Of a stretch of 64,000 bases of DNA, positions 12,430 through 23,465 are shown one piece after another. Position numbers and translations under genes: made by a program. Position 1 is the stretch's first letter, and each line of letters starts with the position of its first letter. Location: positions 32,087,885-32,151,884 of the forward strand of contig NC_084844.1 in NCBI RefSeq assembly GCF_033115175.1. The letters run 5' to 3'. Under the pieces are notes generated by a model that saw nothing but the letters and a program-made list of their open reading frames with translations, ran no database searches and was not told the DNA's origin. Origin of the DNA: Lepus europaeus. Its lineage: Eukaryota; Chordata; Mammalia; Lagomorpha; Leporidae.

Positions 12430-12800
12430 TGATTCCCCAAATCGTTCACATGGCTATCGAGCTACTGGCTGACCTGCTGTCCCTCCCTCTGCCAGCTCTC
12501 CTCTCCTCTCCCTGCCCTGCTCTTCTCAGAGCCGCCTTCATTCGCTCAACGCTTCCATGGTCTCGACTCCAGGGCCTGGCACAGATGGGAACAGGCTACC
12601 TCCTGCTTACCCCTCAGCACTCAGCTTAGCCAGTGCTCCTCTGGGAAGACCACCCCCCCTCCCGATCCCCCTGTCCCAGATACACGCCACAGCTCCCTGA
12701 GCTCCCTGGCCTCCTCCTTCACCACACTTTCTTGCACCTTAGCTGTCTACCTTTGGGCTGCAGCTTCCACAGACACAGGGACCACCCCCAGTACCCCCAC
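12430..12800 (-). repeat. L2-like relic
   Basis: ACTGGCTGACCTGCTGTCCC onward, with CTCTGGGAAGACCACC. Flanking 12.8-13.55 kb is unique with no gene seen. Confidence 0.4.
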
Positions 12801-13559
12801 ACCTGGCACTGCGCCCAAGGAGGTGGCGAACGGCCCACAAGTACTTGGTGACTGAATGACAACGAGGAGGCTGCCACCCACATAGAGGTCTCTGTCCTCC
12901 TCTCCGTCCACTTTCTGAAGGAAACTCAACAGCACGCATGCTGGCCCGAGACAGCAGTATCTGGTGACACCACTGGGAGCAGGGACAAAAATGTTGGCGT
13001 TGTAGGCTCACCCAGCTCTCAGGAAGGACTAAGTATCGGGTCACGCCGCACCGCACGCAGGAAGAACACAAGCCGGTGCCGGCCGCCGGCGCGGGGTGTC
13101 CCAAGCCTTCGGGCTTGGGTTTCTCTTCCTTGGGTATTTTTATCCATCCGGAGGAGCCGGCTGGCCTCATTCATTGTGAGTGTCCGTCCACCACGGCAGC
13201 CACACACAGCACGCACTGGATGGCACACCTTAAACGCACGGCCCGGTTCCTCCACCTGCTGTGGATAAGCAACGGGAAGCACAGGGCTGAGGCAGTGCCG
13301 AATGTTTGCCTTCCTCGTCTTAGAGGAGCCAGGCTGGTGGGTTGGGGTATTGTTGGTGTTTAATGGAGTGCATTGTCCATTGAGAAAAGCAGGGTTAGGA
13401 GGTCCACAGTGTTGGACTAATTAACTGGACAATTCCGAAGTGGTCCCCAGAATACAGATTCACCCTCAGGCTGCAGCTTCCATGAAGACGGGGCCGCACC
13501 GGTACCCCCACACCTAGTGCTGCGCATTCAGTGTCCAGAGCCTTAAGACGAGAACCATG

Positions 13560-13735
13560 AACACATCATAGACATCTGGGCCAGGCACCATTCAAAGCAA
13601 ATGCGTTAGCTCACTCCTCACGACAGCTCTACGAGGTGGGTGCTGCCAGCGTGCAAATAGGGAAACTGAGGCAGGGGAGGTGACTGGCCCAGGTGTAAGT
13701 GGCAGAGCTGGGATCCCAGCCCAGGCAGCCTCATC
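13560..13735 (+). repeat. MIR relic
   Basis: GGGCCAGGCACCATTCAAAG, then AGGGAAACTGAGGCAGGGGA and GTGGCAGAGCTGGGATCCCA: the full MIR order. Confidence 0.8.
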
Positions 13736-14044
13736 CAGAACCCAGGAACAGTCAGGCCCCAAGGATCCCCACGGTAGGAACGCAAGCCACACCCAGGGGA
13801 CTGCTCCCAGGCCCCAGCCCTGGTCTGGCCTTTTCTTTCTGTGAAGACTACAGAGAAGCTACAAGCACAGCCCTGGCCTCAGACTGGCATTTTTGCAGGG
13901 AGATCCAACAAGAGCCTGCACAATTTGCCATCACACTGGTAAAGAAATGGAGGGGAGGTGCAGGGCAGGGGATCCAGGCACCACGGAGAGGCTGTCTACG
14001 GAGGCAGCAATGCCACCCCTGCACCCCTGCCCTGTGCTAGCTAG

Positions 14045-14195
14045 GTTTTGTCACTGTGGGTGAGTGAGTTACCCTTGCTGAGGCTCAACTTCCCAATCTG
14101 TAAAATGGGGATGATGAGGACAACGTACTAACTCCTATCTCACGGCATAAGGACTGAATGAGAGGAAGCGCGCAAAGCACTTTGGGCAGGGAATA
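14045..14195 (-). repeat. MIR relic
   Basis: CCAATCTGTAAAATGGGGAT is the antisense MIR core, followed by GACTGAATGAGAGGAAGCGC. Confidence 0.8.
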
Positions 14196-14209
14196 TGCTG
14201 GCTATCCCG

Positions 14210-14480
14210 GGTACCATCATTCACTCATTCACAAACACTGATCAAGCGCCTACTAGCAGTGCACCAGGCACTGAGCTGGGCGCTAGGGACACAAAGGAGA
14301 GAGCAATCAGGCTCAGAGAGAGGTTGCAAAACAGGTTCTGAGAGCGACAGCACAGAGGCTGCGGTGAGAATTTGGCTAACCAGCAGGTTGGAACCCTGGG
14401 TCCCTCGCAGAAGGAATCAGAGAAGGTGCCACGGAGGAACGTGACAAGGACAGGGAACTGGGTGACAACTTCAATGCACG
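14210..14480 (+). repeat. L2 LINE fragment
   Basis: TTCACTCATTCACAAACACT and GCACCAGGCACTGAGCTGGG, then a diverged continuation. Confidence 0.6.
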
Positions 14481-15230
14481 CAAAGCACCTGCAAGGAGCA
14501 GACTTCCGGGAGTCCCACGTGCAGGGCAGGTGGCCTTGAGACTGGCTGGTGCCGCACAGACAGGACAGGGCCAGGATCCCGGCAGGTAGCTCTGCGCTGG
14601 GGCAGCCTCCCCACCCTCCCACAAGTGAACTCCTCTTTATCTCCAGGCCACAGAGAAGAACCAGATACAGAGGGGGGAATCTAAGTGGGTTATTCTGTGT
14701 GTCGCCAAGTCATTTGCCTGTTTGCCAGATTGATAATAAAACAGAGTTTATGTCTCACCAGAGAGGCACCAGAAAGTACAGGCGGGGAGAGAGAGATGGG
14801 GGAGATGAGGCAGCACCTCCCAACCCCAGCCTTCCAAGTGTCCCCTGCGGCAGAACCCCGCAGATCTGTTCCCCTGCAGAAAGCGAAGGACACTATTTCC
14901 CACCCTTGTGCCTTGGCACACCCTGCTGCCGTCCCTGTCGGTCTCAGGGAACTGCCAGCCGGCCTCGCTGCCCGGCCCCTTGTCCAGGCAAAAAACAGAA
15001 CAGGAAGAATTCATCCGAGTTTCCCTCGTGGCACCCTCGGCAGCACCAAGATAACCAGAGCCCAAACCACAATTGGATCCTTTTTCCTTCGGCCCCGGAA
15101 TGCAAAGGTCGGGGCAGTTGGCCACCTTGGCACCTTCCCGCCATGACAGCCGGCTTGTTTAGTCGGTCCTCTGGTCTCCCTTCTCTGCTTCGGAGAAAAA
15201 TACATTAGTAATTTTTTTTTTTTTTTTAGC
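14481..15230. other. Intergenic sequence without a recognised gene
   Basis: No known repeat or exon is seen. It ends in a T17 run (about 15209-15227), possibly the A-tail of an old - strand retroinsertion. Confidence 0.5.
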
Positions 15231-15259
15231 GTTAGGCAGGAGATGTTGCAAGCTGTCAG

Positions 15260-15480
15260 ACAGCTGGCGCCTGCTCCACCAGGTAAGCGGCGCGCGTGCT
15301 CCTGCGGCGGAGACACACTGCCCCCTGGCGGCTGGCCGGGCGCTTGCAGCGGCGGCCGCGGCTCGGTCCAGGCGCTCCCGCGGCCCGGGGGCAGCTCGAT
15401 GCTGCAGCGTGCTGGCGTGCTGCGCGGGGCCGGCACCGCGACTCCACCGCGGCCCGACAAACGCACACGCTCACACATCA
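15260..15480. promoter_or_regulatory. Orphan CpG-rich patch with CTCF-like motif
   Basis: About 200 bp dense in CpG (runs such as GGCGCGCG and GCGGCGGCCGCGGC) stands alone, 12 kb beyond the C17orf67 stop. It contains TGCCCCCTGGCGGCT at 15319-15333, a good match to the core CTCF motif in reverse orientation. Frames of about 70-245 codons are open on both strands, as expected from GC content, and none is recognised. Confidence 0.45.
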
Positions 15481-15555
15481 CACCCACTGTGTGCATTCTC
15501 TCCTCCAATCCAGAGAGGCAATTCCTTCTCTCCTTTGCCAACTCCAGGCAGCGCG

Positions 15556-15593
15556 CATCCCCAAGACCCCTAAGCATCCCCAAGACCCCTAAG
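15556..15593. repeat. Perfect 19-bp tandem duplication
   Basis: CATCCCCAAGACCCCTAAG occurs twice in direct succession (15556-15574, 15575-15593). The surrounding 15.48-15.85 kb shows no gene; a T23 run follows at 15850-15877. Confidence 0.9.
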
Positions 15594-15884
15594 CGGTGCG
15601 CTCTTTGGGCTCCAGATAAGCCCTGGTGCTCTGCTCTTGAGCGGTTGGTGGGCGAGGCCGACGGGGGAGCTGCATGACCAGGAGAGGGAAGAAGGGAGCT
15701 GGCGTTTGTGCAAAGGCTCCTGGGGCCAGGCCCTGTGCGCAGTGACACCACTGGAGACCCACAGCAGCCCCACTGGAAAGATCTGGAAATCGAGACTCAA
15801 CGACCGAATGCCTTGCCCAGGTCTCTCCCCATCCCCACCCCATGACCCAATTTTTTTTTTTTTTTTTTTTTTTTTTTGCTTTTA

Positions 15885-16035
15885 ATAAATATTGACATAG
15901 CACTTATCCACCAGGCATACCTGTGGCACTGTTCCTAGACTAAACTTACTCATGTGGCCTCTTCATCATAACCCTATGAGGGAGGAACTATTAGCCCATT
16001 TCACAGACGGAAAGCAAGGCCTAGCAGGAGCGACT
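15885..16035 (+). repeat. MIR relic
   Basis: TGACATAGCACTTATCCACC ... CCCTATGAGGGAGGAACTAT ... CCCATTTCACAGACGGAAAG. Confidence 0.8.
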
Positions 16036-16351
16036 CCATGACCGAGAGTCCTTGGCCCCCGCACTGGCCTGGGCACACCCTGGATCCCTGCAAGCTGGGG
16101 CCAGGAGTCTTCCGTGCCGCTTCCGTTACCACCTAGGGGTGAAGGGTAGGAGAGGGGCCAGGGCTCAGGCACCCCGGGAGGAAGGCCCCAAGCTCCTGGA
16201 AGACACAGACCCTCGGAGTTCTCCCCGGAAGTTTAAGGATAGGGCCGTGGGACTGCTGGGAGAGAGGCTGAGGGCACCGCTTGGTTCTCAGAGACCGCCT
16301 ACGAGAGGTGCTCACACCCCCAGGCTCCCTGTGCGTGTGGGGGCCGCATGA

Positions 16352-16361
16352 GCGCATGCGC
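16352..16361. promoter_or_regulatory. NRF1-type palindrome
   Basis: GCGCATGCGC is a perfect match to the NRF1 consensus, in otherwise unremarkable unique sequence (16.04-16.62 kb). A single site without a promoter context has little weight. Confidence 0.25.
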
Positions 16362-16619
16362 TGAGCCACACCTGAGCAGCCACTTGCTCACTGACCTCCC
16401 AGGAGTCCCACGAAGGCCTCCTGACTCCCTCAAGTCCACCACGGGAGCGCGGAGGCCTTTGCCGGCCAGGGGACTCATCCCCAGTTTCCACTGACGCAGA
16501 GACCCCCCCCACACCCAGGTTTGTGGGCGCTGCCAGCAGACACCCCACCCCAGCAGCGCTGGCCTGGTCCCCAGCGCTTCCTCGCGCAGGGCCAGGCCTG
16601 AAGACCTTTGTCCCAGCTG

Positions 16620-17045
16620 GTCCCTCAGCCCGGCCTGCCCTTCCTGAGTGTGGATCATCCCGCACTTGGCTGCCTGCTGTCATTCCGCTGTCGGCTCAGA
16701 TGTCCCTCCTCCAAAGCCTCCCCTGTGCGCCAGCCCGAAATAGCCTTCCAGTCACTCCCCCGTTGCATCACCCTTTTATTGACTTCCCAGCAGTTATTAA
16801 TCTCTGCTAATTTCTGCGTCCGTTACTATTGTTAGTCCCGTCTCCTGGGTGAGACCCACCAGTGACACAGCACAAACCCACCCAGTGCCAAGCAGGGCTC
16901 CAAAAGCTGCCTGCACTGGAAGTCACCGAGTCTGCACAACCGCCCCTTCCTGGGGGGGCCTGGCGTTATCCCCATTACACAGGAGAGGAAACTGAGGCAG
17001 GAGAGCTTCCAGAACTGTCCGAGATCCCACCCTTAGTAACCTGAG
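16620..17045. repeat. L2-like relic followed by MIR relic
   Basis: 16620-16830 reads as an antisense L2 tail (CAGATGTCCCTCCTCCAAAG). 16965-17045 is MIR (CAGGAGAGGAAACTGAGGCA). Confidence 0.55.
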
Positions 17046-17089
17046 CTCTAGTCTCTCTCACATACACACCAGCCCTTCGACAGCAAAGG

Positions 17090-18245
17090 ACAACCCAAGA
17101 AGGTAAACAAATAGCTAACAAGTATATGAAATGCTCAAATCATTTAGAATTTGGGGAACACAAATAAGATATCCCCTCACAATAAGATAGCCCCTCACAC
17201 CCACTAGTTACTACTTAATTAGCAATCATACCCATTGACTACTAATTAATTAGTAATCATATCCACTAATTACTGAAAATTAATTTTAATGTTTATTTTT
17301 TATTTTCATCTACTTGAAAGGCAGAAAGAGAGAGAGAGAGAGGTCTTCCATCCACTGACTCCCCAGATGCCCACAACAGCCAGGACGGAGCCAGGCTGAA
17401 ACCAAGGGCCCAGAGCTCTACCCAGGTCTCCCATGTGTGTGGCAGGGGCCCAAATGCTTGATCCACTGCTCTCAGGATGCACGAGCAGGAAGTTAGACTG
17501 CAAGTGGAGGAGCCGGAACTCAATTCAGCACTCGTATGTGGGCTGTGGGTGTTGCAAGAGGCGACTTAACTCATTGCACCACAACACCTGCCCCTCAATT
17601 TTTTTTTTAGAAGTGGGACATAAGAAGTTGTTGGCAAGGATGTGGGGAAGCTGGAACATTCGCACTTTGCTGGTGGGAGCGGTGCAGGGGGCTGCTGGGT
17701 GGTGTGGTTCCTTGAAAAGTTACCCAGAGAATGGCCTGGGTGTTTACCCAAAGGAATTGGCAACAGGTACTCAGACCTGAATGTTCACGAACGTGGACGT
17801 ATATGGCAGCATGGCTCCCAAGAGCTCAAAGGTGGAAGCAACCCAAAGGTTCAACTGGTGAATGGCTAAACAAAATGTGCGTGACCCATAACGGTGGAAC
17901 ATTATTCAGCCGTGAAAAGGAATGGAGTCCCAAAAGCTCTCTGCCTTAGACACGCTGAGGGCTGGAAGGCCACGTGGTGTGTGGCTCCACTGACATGAAA
18001 TGCCTGCAAGAGGCAAATGGGGGCATGCAGAAAGCAGAGTGGCGGTTGCCAGGGGCTGGAGGGAGGGGGGAGGAGTAAGGGGTGACTGCTTAAAGGGTCC
18101 AGGATCTCATTTAGGGCTGACAGAAAGTCCTGCAGCCAAAGAGGTCGCGGTTGCACCACGTGGTGTCCGTACTAAGCACCACTGAATCGCATGCGGTAAA
18201 GACGCTACTGTCTACATCACACAAACTTCATCACAAGTATCCTCA
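17090..18245 (+). repeat. Old L1 LINE, end of ORF2 to 3' region, interrupted by a SINE
   Basis: Typical L1 phrases appear in order: CCCCTCACACCCACTAGTTA, TTGTTGGCAAGGATGTGGGG, GGAAGCAACCCAAAGGTTCA, GAACATTATTCAGCCGTGAA, GGTTGCCAGGGGCTGGAGGG. All frames are broken. The element also carries a local duplication (AATAAGATAKCCCCTCACA twice near 17165-17200) and a TAAT-rich patch. Confidence 0.85.
17286..17597 (-). mobile_element. C-repeat SINE, older subfamily, inside L1
   Basis: Tail side at 17286 (TTTATTTTTTATTTTCATCT), head side ending ACAACACCTGCCCCTC. L1 sequence resumes at once on the right. Confidence 0.9.
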
Positions 18246-19631
18246 ACCAGCTCGGCCTCATCCGTCCACCTCTGCCTCCCTGTGGCGACGCAGGGTGCAC
18301 AGTAGGTGCTCAGGACCTGCTTCCTGGAGAAACGAGTCAAGCGGCTGAGAACCCACACTCCCCAGGCCTCCGTCGCAGCTTCTTCCCACGGCAGAGGGAA
18401 GTTTCGGGAAGCCCCAGGCTGAAACGCCCAGAAGAGGCTGCTGGAGCCCAGGGCTGGGCCTTGGCCTCTGAGGATCCTGACACTCAGCGCCCGAGGGTCT
18501 CACACGCTGCCTGCCGGCCCCCAGAGCCACACCTTGGAAGCCAGCTGTGTGCCAGGTGAGCCTCGTGAAGACAGCTCTGCGGAGGGACTCCTTATCTCTA
18601 TCAGCTGAGCCAGGGGAGGTAACTCGGCTGCCTGAAACCTCCTGGCTGCCCCGCAGGGCTGGCCCCCTGTTCTGACTTCAAGGCACGCCCTGGCCACAGC
18701 TTCCTGCCTCTCCTCACATCTGCTTCCCTGTGCCCCTGGAGTAATGTCCAAAGTCCTCACCTTGTCACAGAGGTGGCCAAGGCCTGCAGGCCCAGCCCCT
18801 GCCTGTCTGCCAGGCTCACTACTCTCTCCTCGATCTTCGGGTGAGGTTTCAATAACTCTGGAAGCTCCTAGAACAAACCAGCCCCCTTCCTGACCCAGGG
18901 CCTTTGCACTTGCTGCTGACTGCCTGCAACAACTCTCTCCACCCCATCCCGCAGCACCCACCCCACCCTCACCCCCAGCTCCTTTGGCCACCAAATTCCT
19001 TAGTCACTGAAAGTGCCCCTCTAGGAGGCTCTCCCTGATGAGGCTGGGGACCTGAAATGCCCCACGCTCCTGCACATCTTGGCAGCGGGCCTCATACGAC
19101 GTTGTCCTCCACTGCTGGCTCCTGTGTGAGGGGAAGCCTCATGAGGTCGGGATTGGGTCCCCAGGGCCTAGCACAGGGCCTGCCACACCGGGAATAACAA
19201 AGCCAGAGAACAAAGGCGCCGTGCGCCTGCTCCAGGGCCGGCATCCCAGCCACGGGGCCCCGCTCTTGATGGAGAGCTGCAGGGAGAGGTGGGGAACCAA
19301 GTCTAGGTATGTAGAAGCAGGTACCTTGCACAGAGCTTGTCCCTGGACCTGGAGAAGCTTTCTTGCCCCTTTCCAGCTGGCGGGCAGCGGCTGACCCTTC
19401 CTGCCTCGGCTTCCGTGGCACTCCCTGCTGACGTCATCCCCAGGCTCCCGGCAGAGGAAGACCTCAGGTGCTTCTCCTAACTCATCAGAGGGCTGTGTTT
19501 GCAGTTCAAGGCCAGGATGGGCGCTGCAGCGCAGGACGAGCCGTCACCACTCAACAAATAGCTATTCACGGAATGCTACCCAGGTGCCTGGCATGATCGA
19601 GGCGTGACACACCACACCCACAACAGTGAAG
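18246..19631. other. Intergenic sequence with L2 remnants, no gene recognised
   Basis: 18640-19060 is an antisense L2-like tail (CAGGGCCTTTGCACTTGCTG, GGAGGCTCTCCCTGATGAGG). 19060-19430 is similarly old. 19548-19610 is an L2/MIR scrap. The rest is unique. Confidence 0.5.
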
Positions 19632-19905
19632 CCACCGCTTGGGGCCCTGCATCTCGTATCAGAGTGGCTGGTTCAAACCTCCCAGGCTAATCCATTTCTG
19701 ATCCAGCTTCCTGCCAATGTGCACCACGGGAGGCAGAGGTGATGGCTCACGTAAAAGTTGGGTCCCTGCCACCCACAAGGAAGATCAGGATTCAGTTCCT
19801 GGTTCCCAGCTTCAGCTTGGCCCAGCTCTGGCTGTTGTGGACATTTGGGGAGTGAACCAACAGGCAGGATCTCAGTCACTTGCTAAGTTTTTAAAATAAA
19901 AACAG
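19632..19905 (+). mobile_element. C-repeat SINE, older subfamily, decayed
   Basis: Head lost; GTGCACCACGGGAGGCAGAG and GGGGAGTGAACCAACAGGCA remain. The CT tract is absent. Confidence 0.85.
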
Positions 19906-20258
19906 GGGCCAGCGCTGTGGCATAGAGGGTAAAGCCGCTGCCTGCAGTGCCAGCATCCCATATGGGCGCTGGTTCGAGTCCCAGCTGCTCCTCTTCCAAT
20001 CCAGCTCTCTGCTATGGCCTGGGAAAGCAGTAGAAGATGGCCCAAGTCCTTGGGCCGCTGCACCCATGTGGGAGACCCAGAAGAAGCTCCTGGCTCCTGG
20101 CTTTAGTCTGGCCCAGCTGTGGCCATTGTGGCCATATGGGGAGTGAACCAGCAGATGGAAGACCGACCTCTCTCTCTCTCTCTCTGCCTCTCCTTCTCTC
20201 TGTGTGTAACTCTGACTTTCAATTAAATAAATAAATCTTTAAAAATAAATAAAAATAA
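19906..20258 (+). mobile_element. C-repeat SINE, young-type
   Basis: Intact head GGGGCCAGCGCTGTGGCATA, abutting the A-tail of the preceding copy, so it probably inserted into that tail. Confidence 0.95.
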
Positions 20259-20284
20259 AAACAACACACTAATAGCTAGTGACT

Positions 20285-20420
20285 ATTCAGTAAAGTAATC
20301 ATCACAATGCATTTTGAACTAAAGTACTATAATTACTCCCATTTTATAGATAGGGAGACTGAGGCCCCAAGAGGTTCATCAAGGGCCCACCCAAGGTGTG
20401 AACACACTGGACTGACTCGG
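20285..20420 (+). repeat. MIR relic
   Basis: TAATTACTCCCATTTTATAG then GGGAGACTGAGGCCCCAAGA. 20.42-20.83 kb beyond it is unique with no gene seen. Confidence 0.75.
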
Positions 20421-20835
20421 AGCCTGGATTCTGAATTCTGTTCTGTGTCGTTGTGAAGACAGTCCTCTGACGCTGTCACTCTGGCTCCACTGCCAACTGT
20501 GAAGTTTTTGGGGTGAGGGTTGGCAGGTGAAGCTGCAGGGAACCCACCATGGGCCCCTCCCTCTGTTGTGGATAAGCAGACGCTCTGTGTGTCCAGGGGC
20601 AGGAGGCTGAGAACCAGGCTGTCCGTGACTCGGGCAGAAGCCTCTGTGCTCCCCGTGCGGAGCTGGGGCCCCTGGTGCGAGAGTCACCGTGGGCTCCCTA
20701 GCACCTCCAGGAAGCCCTCCTGCCTCTGCCCGGATGCAAGCCTGTGCCTCTGCTTCATGCTGAATTCTGCCACTCTCCTCTCTGCTGGGACCTGTGCATC
20801 CCGTCTCCACGTGCACATATTCACCTCCTACTCCT

Positions 20836-21160
20836 GTTTTAGGATTTATTTATTGGAAAGGCAGAGTGACAGAGAGGGAGAGACAGAGACAGAGGTCTTC
20901 CACCCGCTGGTTCACCCCCCAGATGGCCACAATGGCCAGGGCTGGGCCAGACTGAAGTCAGGAGCTGAAAACACCATCCGGGTCTCCCATGTGGGTGCAG
21001 GAGTCCAAGCCCTGGCACCATCTTCTGCTACTTTCCCAGGTGCATTAACGGGGAGCTGGATCGGAGGCAGAGCAGCCAGAACTCAAACAGCTGCTCTGAT
21101 ACGGGATGCTGGTGCCACCAGTGGCGGCTTCACCTGCTGCACCACAAGGACTGCCCCTGA
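20836..21160 (-). mobile_element. C-repeat SINE
   Basis: Begins AGGATTTATTTATTGGAAAG; the head ends CTGCACCACAAGGACTGCCC. Confidence 0.92.
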
Positions 21161-21374
21161 GCTCCTCCTCCTTAGAGAGCACCCTGAGAGGCAACTGGGG
21201 ACGCGGCCTAAAAGGGAGCGTTCTGCCCACCACTTCTGCACACACCCCAGGCCAGACCCAGCCCCCACATTAAATGTCAGTGCCTGGCACCCAACCGATG
21301 CCTCCCCTAGGTGTAGGGTGCTGTTGTGTCCCTCCCAAGATAAACACATCCCCAGATCTCAAGGAACTCAGTTT

Positions 21375-21535
21375 AAAAATATTTATTTTACTTATTTGAA
21401 AGACAGAGTTACAGAGAGAGGTAGAGACAGAGAGAGAGAGAGAGGTCTTCCATCCTCAGGTTCACTCCCCAGATGACCGCAACATCTGGAGCTGCGCCGA
21501 TCCGAAGCCAGGAGTCAGGAGCTTCTTCCAGGTCA
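21375..21535 (-). mobile_element. C-repeat SINE fragment
   Basis: 3' half only. It stops at GGAGCTTCTTCCAGGTC, where the flank word AAGGAGCTCAGTTT repeats the sequence before the insert (AAGGAACTCAGTTT), a probable target duplication. Confidence 0.9.
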
Positions 21536-21568
21536 AGGAGCTCAGTTTTAAAAAAACCACTCAAGGCA

Positions 21569-21885
21569 GGCCAGCGCTGTGGCATGGCAGGTTAACCCAC
21601 TGCCTGCAGCAACGGCATCCCACATGGGCGCTGGTTCGAGTCCTGGATGCTCCACTTCTGATCCAGCTCCCTGCTAGTGCACCTGGGAAAGCAGTGGAAG
21701 ATGCCCCAAGTGCTTGGTCCCCTGCACCCATGTGGGAGACCTGGAGGAAGCTCCTGGCTCCTGGCCATTGCAGCCATTTGGGGAGTGAATCAATGGGTAA
21801 AAGATACCTTTCTCTCTCTCTCTCTCCCTCTCTCTAACTCTACCTTTCAAATAAATAATAAAGAAATCTTTAAAAAAAAAAAAAA
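21569..21885 (+). mobile_element. C-repeat SINE, young-type
   Basis: Head GGCCAGCGCTGTGGCATGGC; a 15-A tail; short internal deletion before CCATTGCAGCCATTTGGGG. Confidence 0.93.
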
Positions 21886-21895
21886 AACCACTCCA

Positions 21896-22159
21896 GGGAC
21901 AGGTGTTTGGTGCAGCAGTTACAACATGGCTTGAGATGCCCACATCTCGTATCGGAGTGCCCGGGCTTGAGTCCCGGCTCAGCTCCTGATTCCATCTCAT
22001 TACTAATGCACACCCTGGGGGCAGCAGTGATGGCTCAAGTGCCTGAGTCCCTGGCACTCACGTGCAAAACCTGACTTGAGCTCCTGACTCCTGGCCCAGC
22101 CCGGCCCAGCTCCAGCTGTCATAGGTATTTGGGGGAGTGAATCAGCAGATGGAAGATGC

Positions 22160-22192
<33 letters not shown>

Positions 22193-22215
22193 AGACAAAT
22201 ATTTTAAAAATACAA
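21896..22215 (+). mobile_element. C-repeat SINE, older subfamily
   Basis: Head GGTGTTTGGTGCAGCAGTTA; (TGTC)n and (CT)n mixed tract at 22160-22192. Confidence 0.92.
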
Positions 22216-22242
22216 TTTCAAAACGTTTAAAAACCACTCAGG

Positions 22243-22556
22243 GGTTGGAGCAGGCATTTAGCCCAGCCATTAATATGCCCACATCCCACACTGGAGTACT
22301 GGAGATGGGCTCCTGGCCCCAGCTCCTGCGTCCAGCTTCCTGCCAATGTGGACCCTGGGAAGCCAGATGATGGCTCACGTAATTGGATCCCTGCCACCCA
22401 TTTGAGATTCCTGAATTGTGCTCCTGGACCCAGCTTCAGGCTTGGCCCAGCCCCAGCCATTGCAGTATTGAAGGAGTGAACCAGTGGATGGAAGATGCCT
22501 CTCTCTCTCTTCTCTCCTCTCTTCTCTCTCTCTTTTCCCTCTCTCTCTCTCATAAA
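22243..22556 (+). mobile_element. C-repeat SINE, older subfamily
   Basis: Head GAGCAGGCATTTAGCCCAGC; long interrupted pyrimidine tract at 22498-22552. Confidence 0.9.
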
Positions 22557-22584
22557 TAACTACACAACTCCAGGAAGAAGAGGC

Positions 22585-22690
22585 TCTGGGTTAGGACATA
22601 GGTGCAGCGTTAGGGACCCAGAGTAGTGAGGGCCTTCCTAGGGTCAAATTCTAGCTCCTCTGCCTAACAGCTGTGTGAACTTGAGCTTGT
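22585..22690 (-). repeat. MIR relic
   Basis: TCTAGCTCCTCTGCCTAACA then GCTGTGTGAACTTGAGCTTG. Confidence 0.6.
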
Positions 22691-22691
22691 G

Positions 22692-23110
22692 GTTCCACCT
22701 GTGGCAGGCAGAATAATGACCTCTCCAGAGATGTCCATGTCCTGATTCCTGGAGCCTGTGAATACCTTACCGTACGTGGCAATGGGGAGTTAAGGATGCA
22801 GGTGGGTTGAGAGTGCCAATCATGGGGAGAGGAGCCTGAATGGGCCCAGGGTAACCACACAGTCCTCTGGAGTGGAAGACGGGGCAGAAGGGAAAGTGCG
22901 GATGATGTGCTGGGAGGCAAATGCAAGTCACAGGAGGCTGAGCAAGGCATCGGCCTCCGGAAGCTGGGAGGCAGGAGACAGGTTTGTCCCAGAGCATCCA
23001 GAGAAAGCAGCCCTGCTGACACCCTGACTTCAACCCAACGGGACTTGTGTGGCACTTCTGACGTGAGGGAGGTAAGATGGTCAGTTTGTATTCTAAGTGA
23101 TTTGTTATAG
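22692..23110 (+). mobile_element. MaLR (MLT1-like) LTR
   Basis: GGCAGAATAATGACCTCTCC at the start, GGAAGCTGGGAGGCAGGAGA in the middle, and TTTGTTATAGAAAACTGATG at the end follow the MLT1/MaLR LTR order. It is a non-coding ancient retroelement LTR, broken at its end by the SINE at 23125. Confidence 0.65.
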
Positions 23111-23124
23111 AAAACTGATGGACT

Positions 23125-23451
23125 TGGGGCTGGCGCTGTGGCGCAGTGGGTTAAAGCCCTGGCCTGAAGCGCAGGCATCCCATATGGGCACTGGTTCTAG
23201 TTCCGGCTGCTCCTCTTTCGATCCAGCTCTCTGCTATGGCCTGAGAAAGCAGTGAAAGATGGCCCAGGTCCTTGGGCCCCTGCACCCACATGGGAGACCT
23301 GGAAGAAGCTCCTGACTCCTGGCTTCAGATTGGCAAAGCTCTGGCCGTTGCAGCCATCTGGGGAGTGAACCAGCGGATGGAAGACCTCTCTCTCTGTCTC
23401 TACCTCTCTCTGTAACTCTGTATTGCAATTAATAAAAATAAATATTTTTAA
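23125..23451 (+). mobile_element. C-repeat SINE, young-type, with target duplication
   Basis: Flanked by perfect 14-bp copies of AAAACTGATGGACT (23111-23124 and 23452-23465), proving insertion by target-primed retrotransposition into the LTR end. Confidence 0.97.
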
Positions 23452-23465
23452 AAAACTGATGGACT

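Noticed and set aside
15240-15281. Possible 42-bp + strand exon between a T-rich tract with GGCAG and GGTAAGC
   Set aside because: The acceptor is poor (the T-run is separated from the AG by another AG) and no neighbouring exon is visible. The T-run is more likely an old A-tail.
15011-15751. 246-codon - strand frame near the CpG-rich patch
   Set aside because: Crosses a T17 run (poly-Lys) and GC-rich sequence; not a plausible protein.
19906-20000. tRNA-like A/B boxes
   Set aside because: The GGTTCGAGTCCC box is the internal promoter of the tRNA-derived SINE, not a tRNA gene. The same applies to the other copies.
20520-21476. 318-codon + strand frame
   Set aside because: More than half is inverted SINE sequence; no domain, no exon structure.
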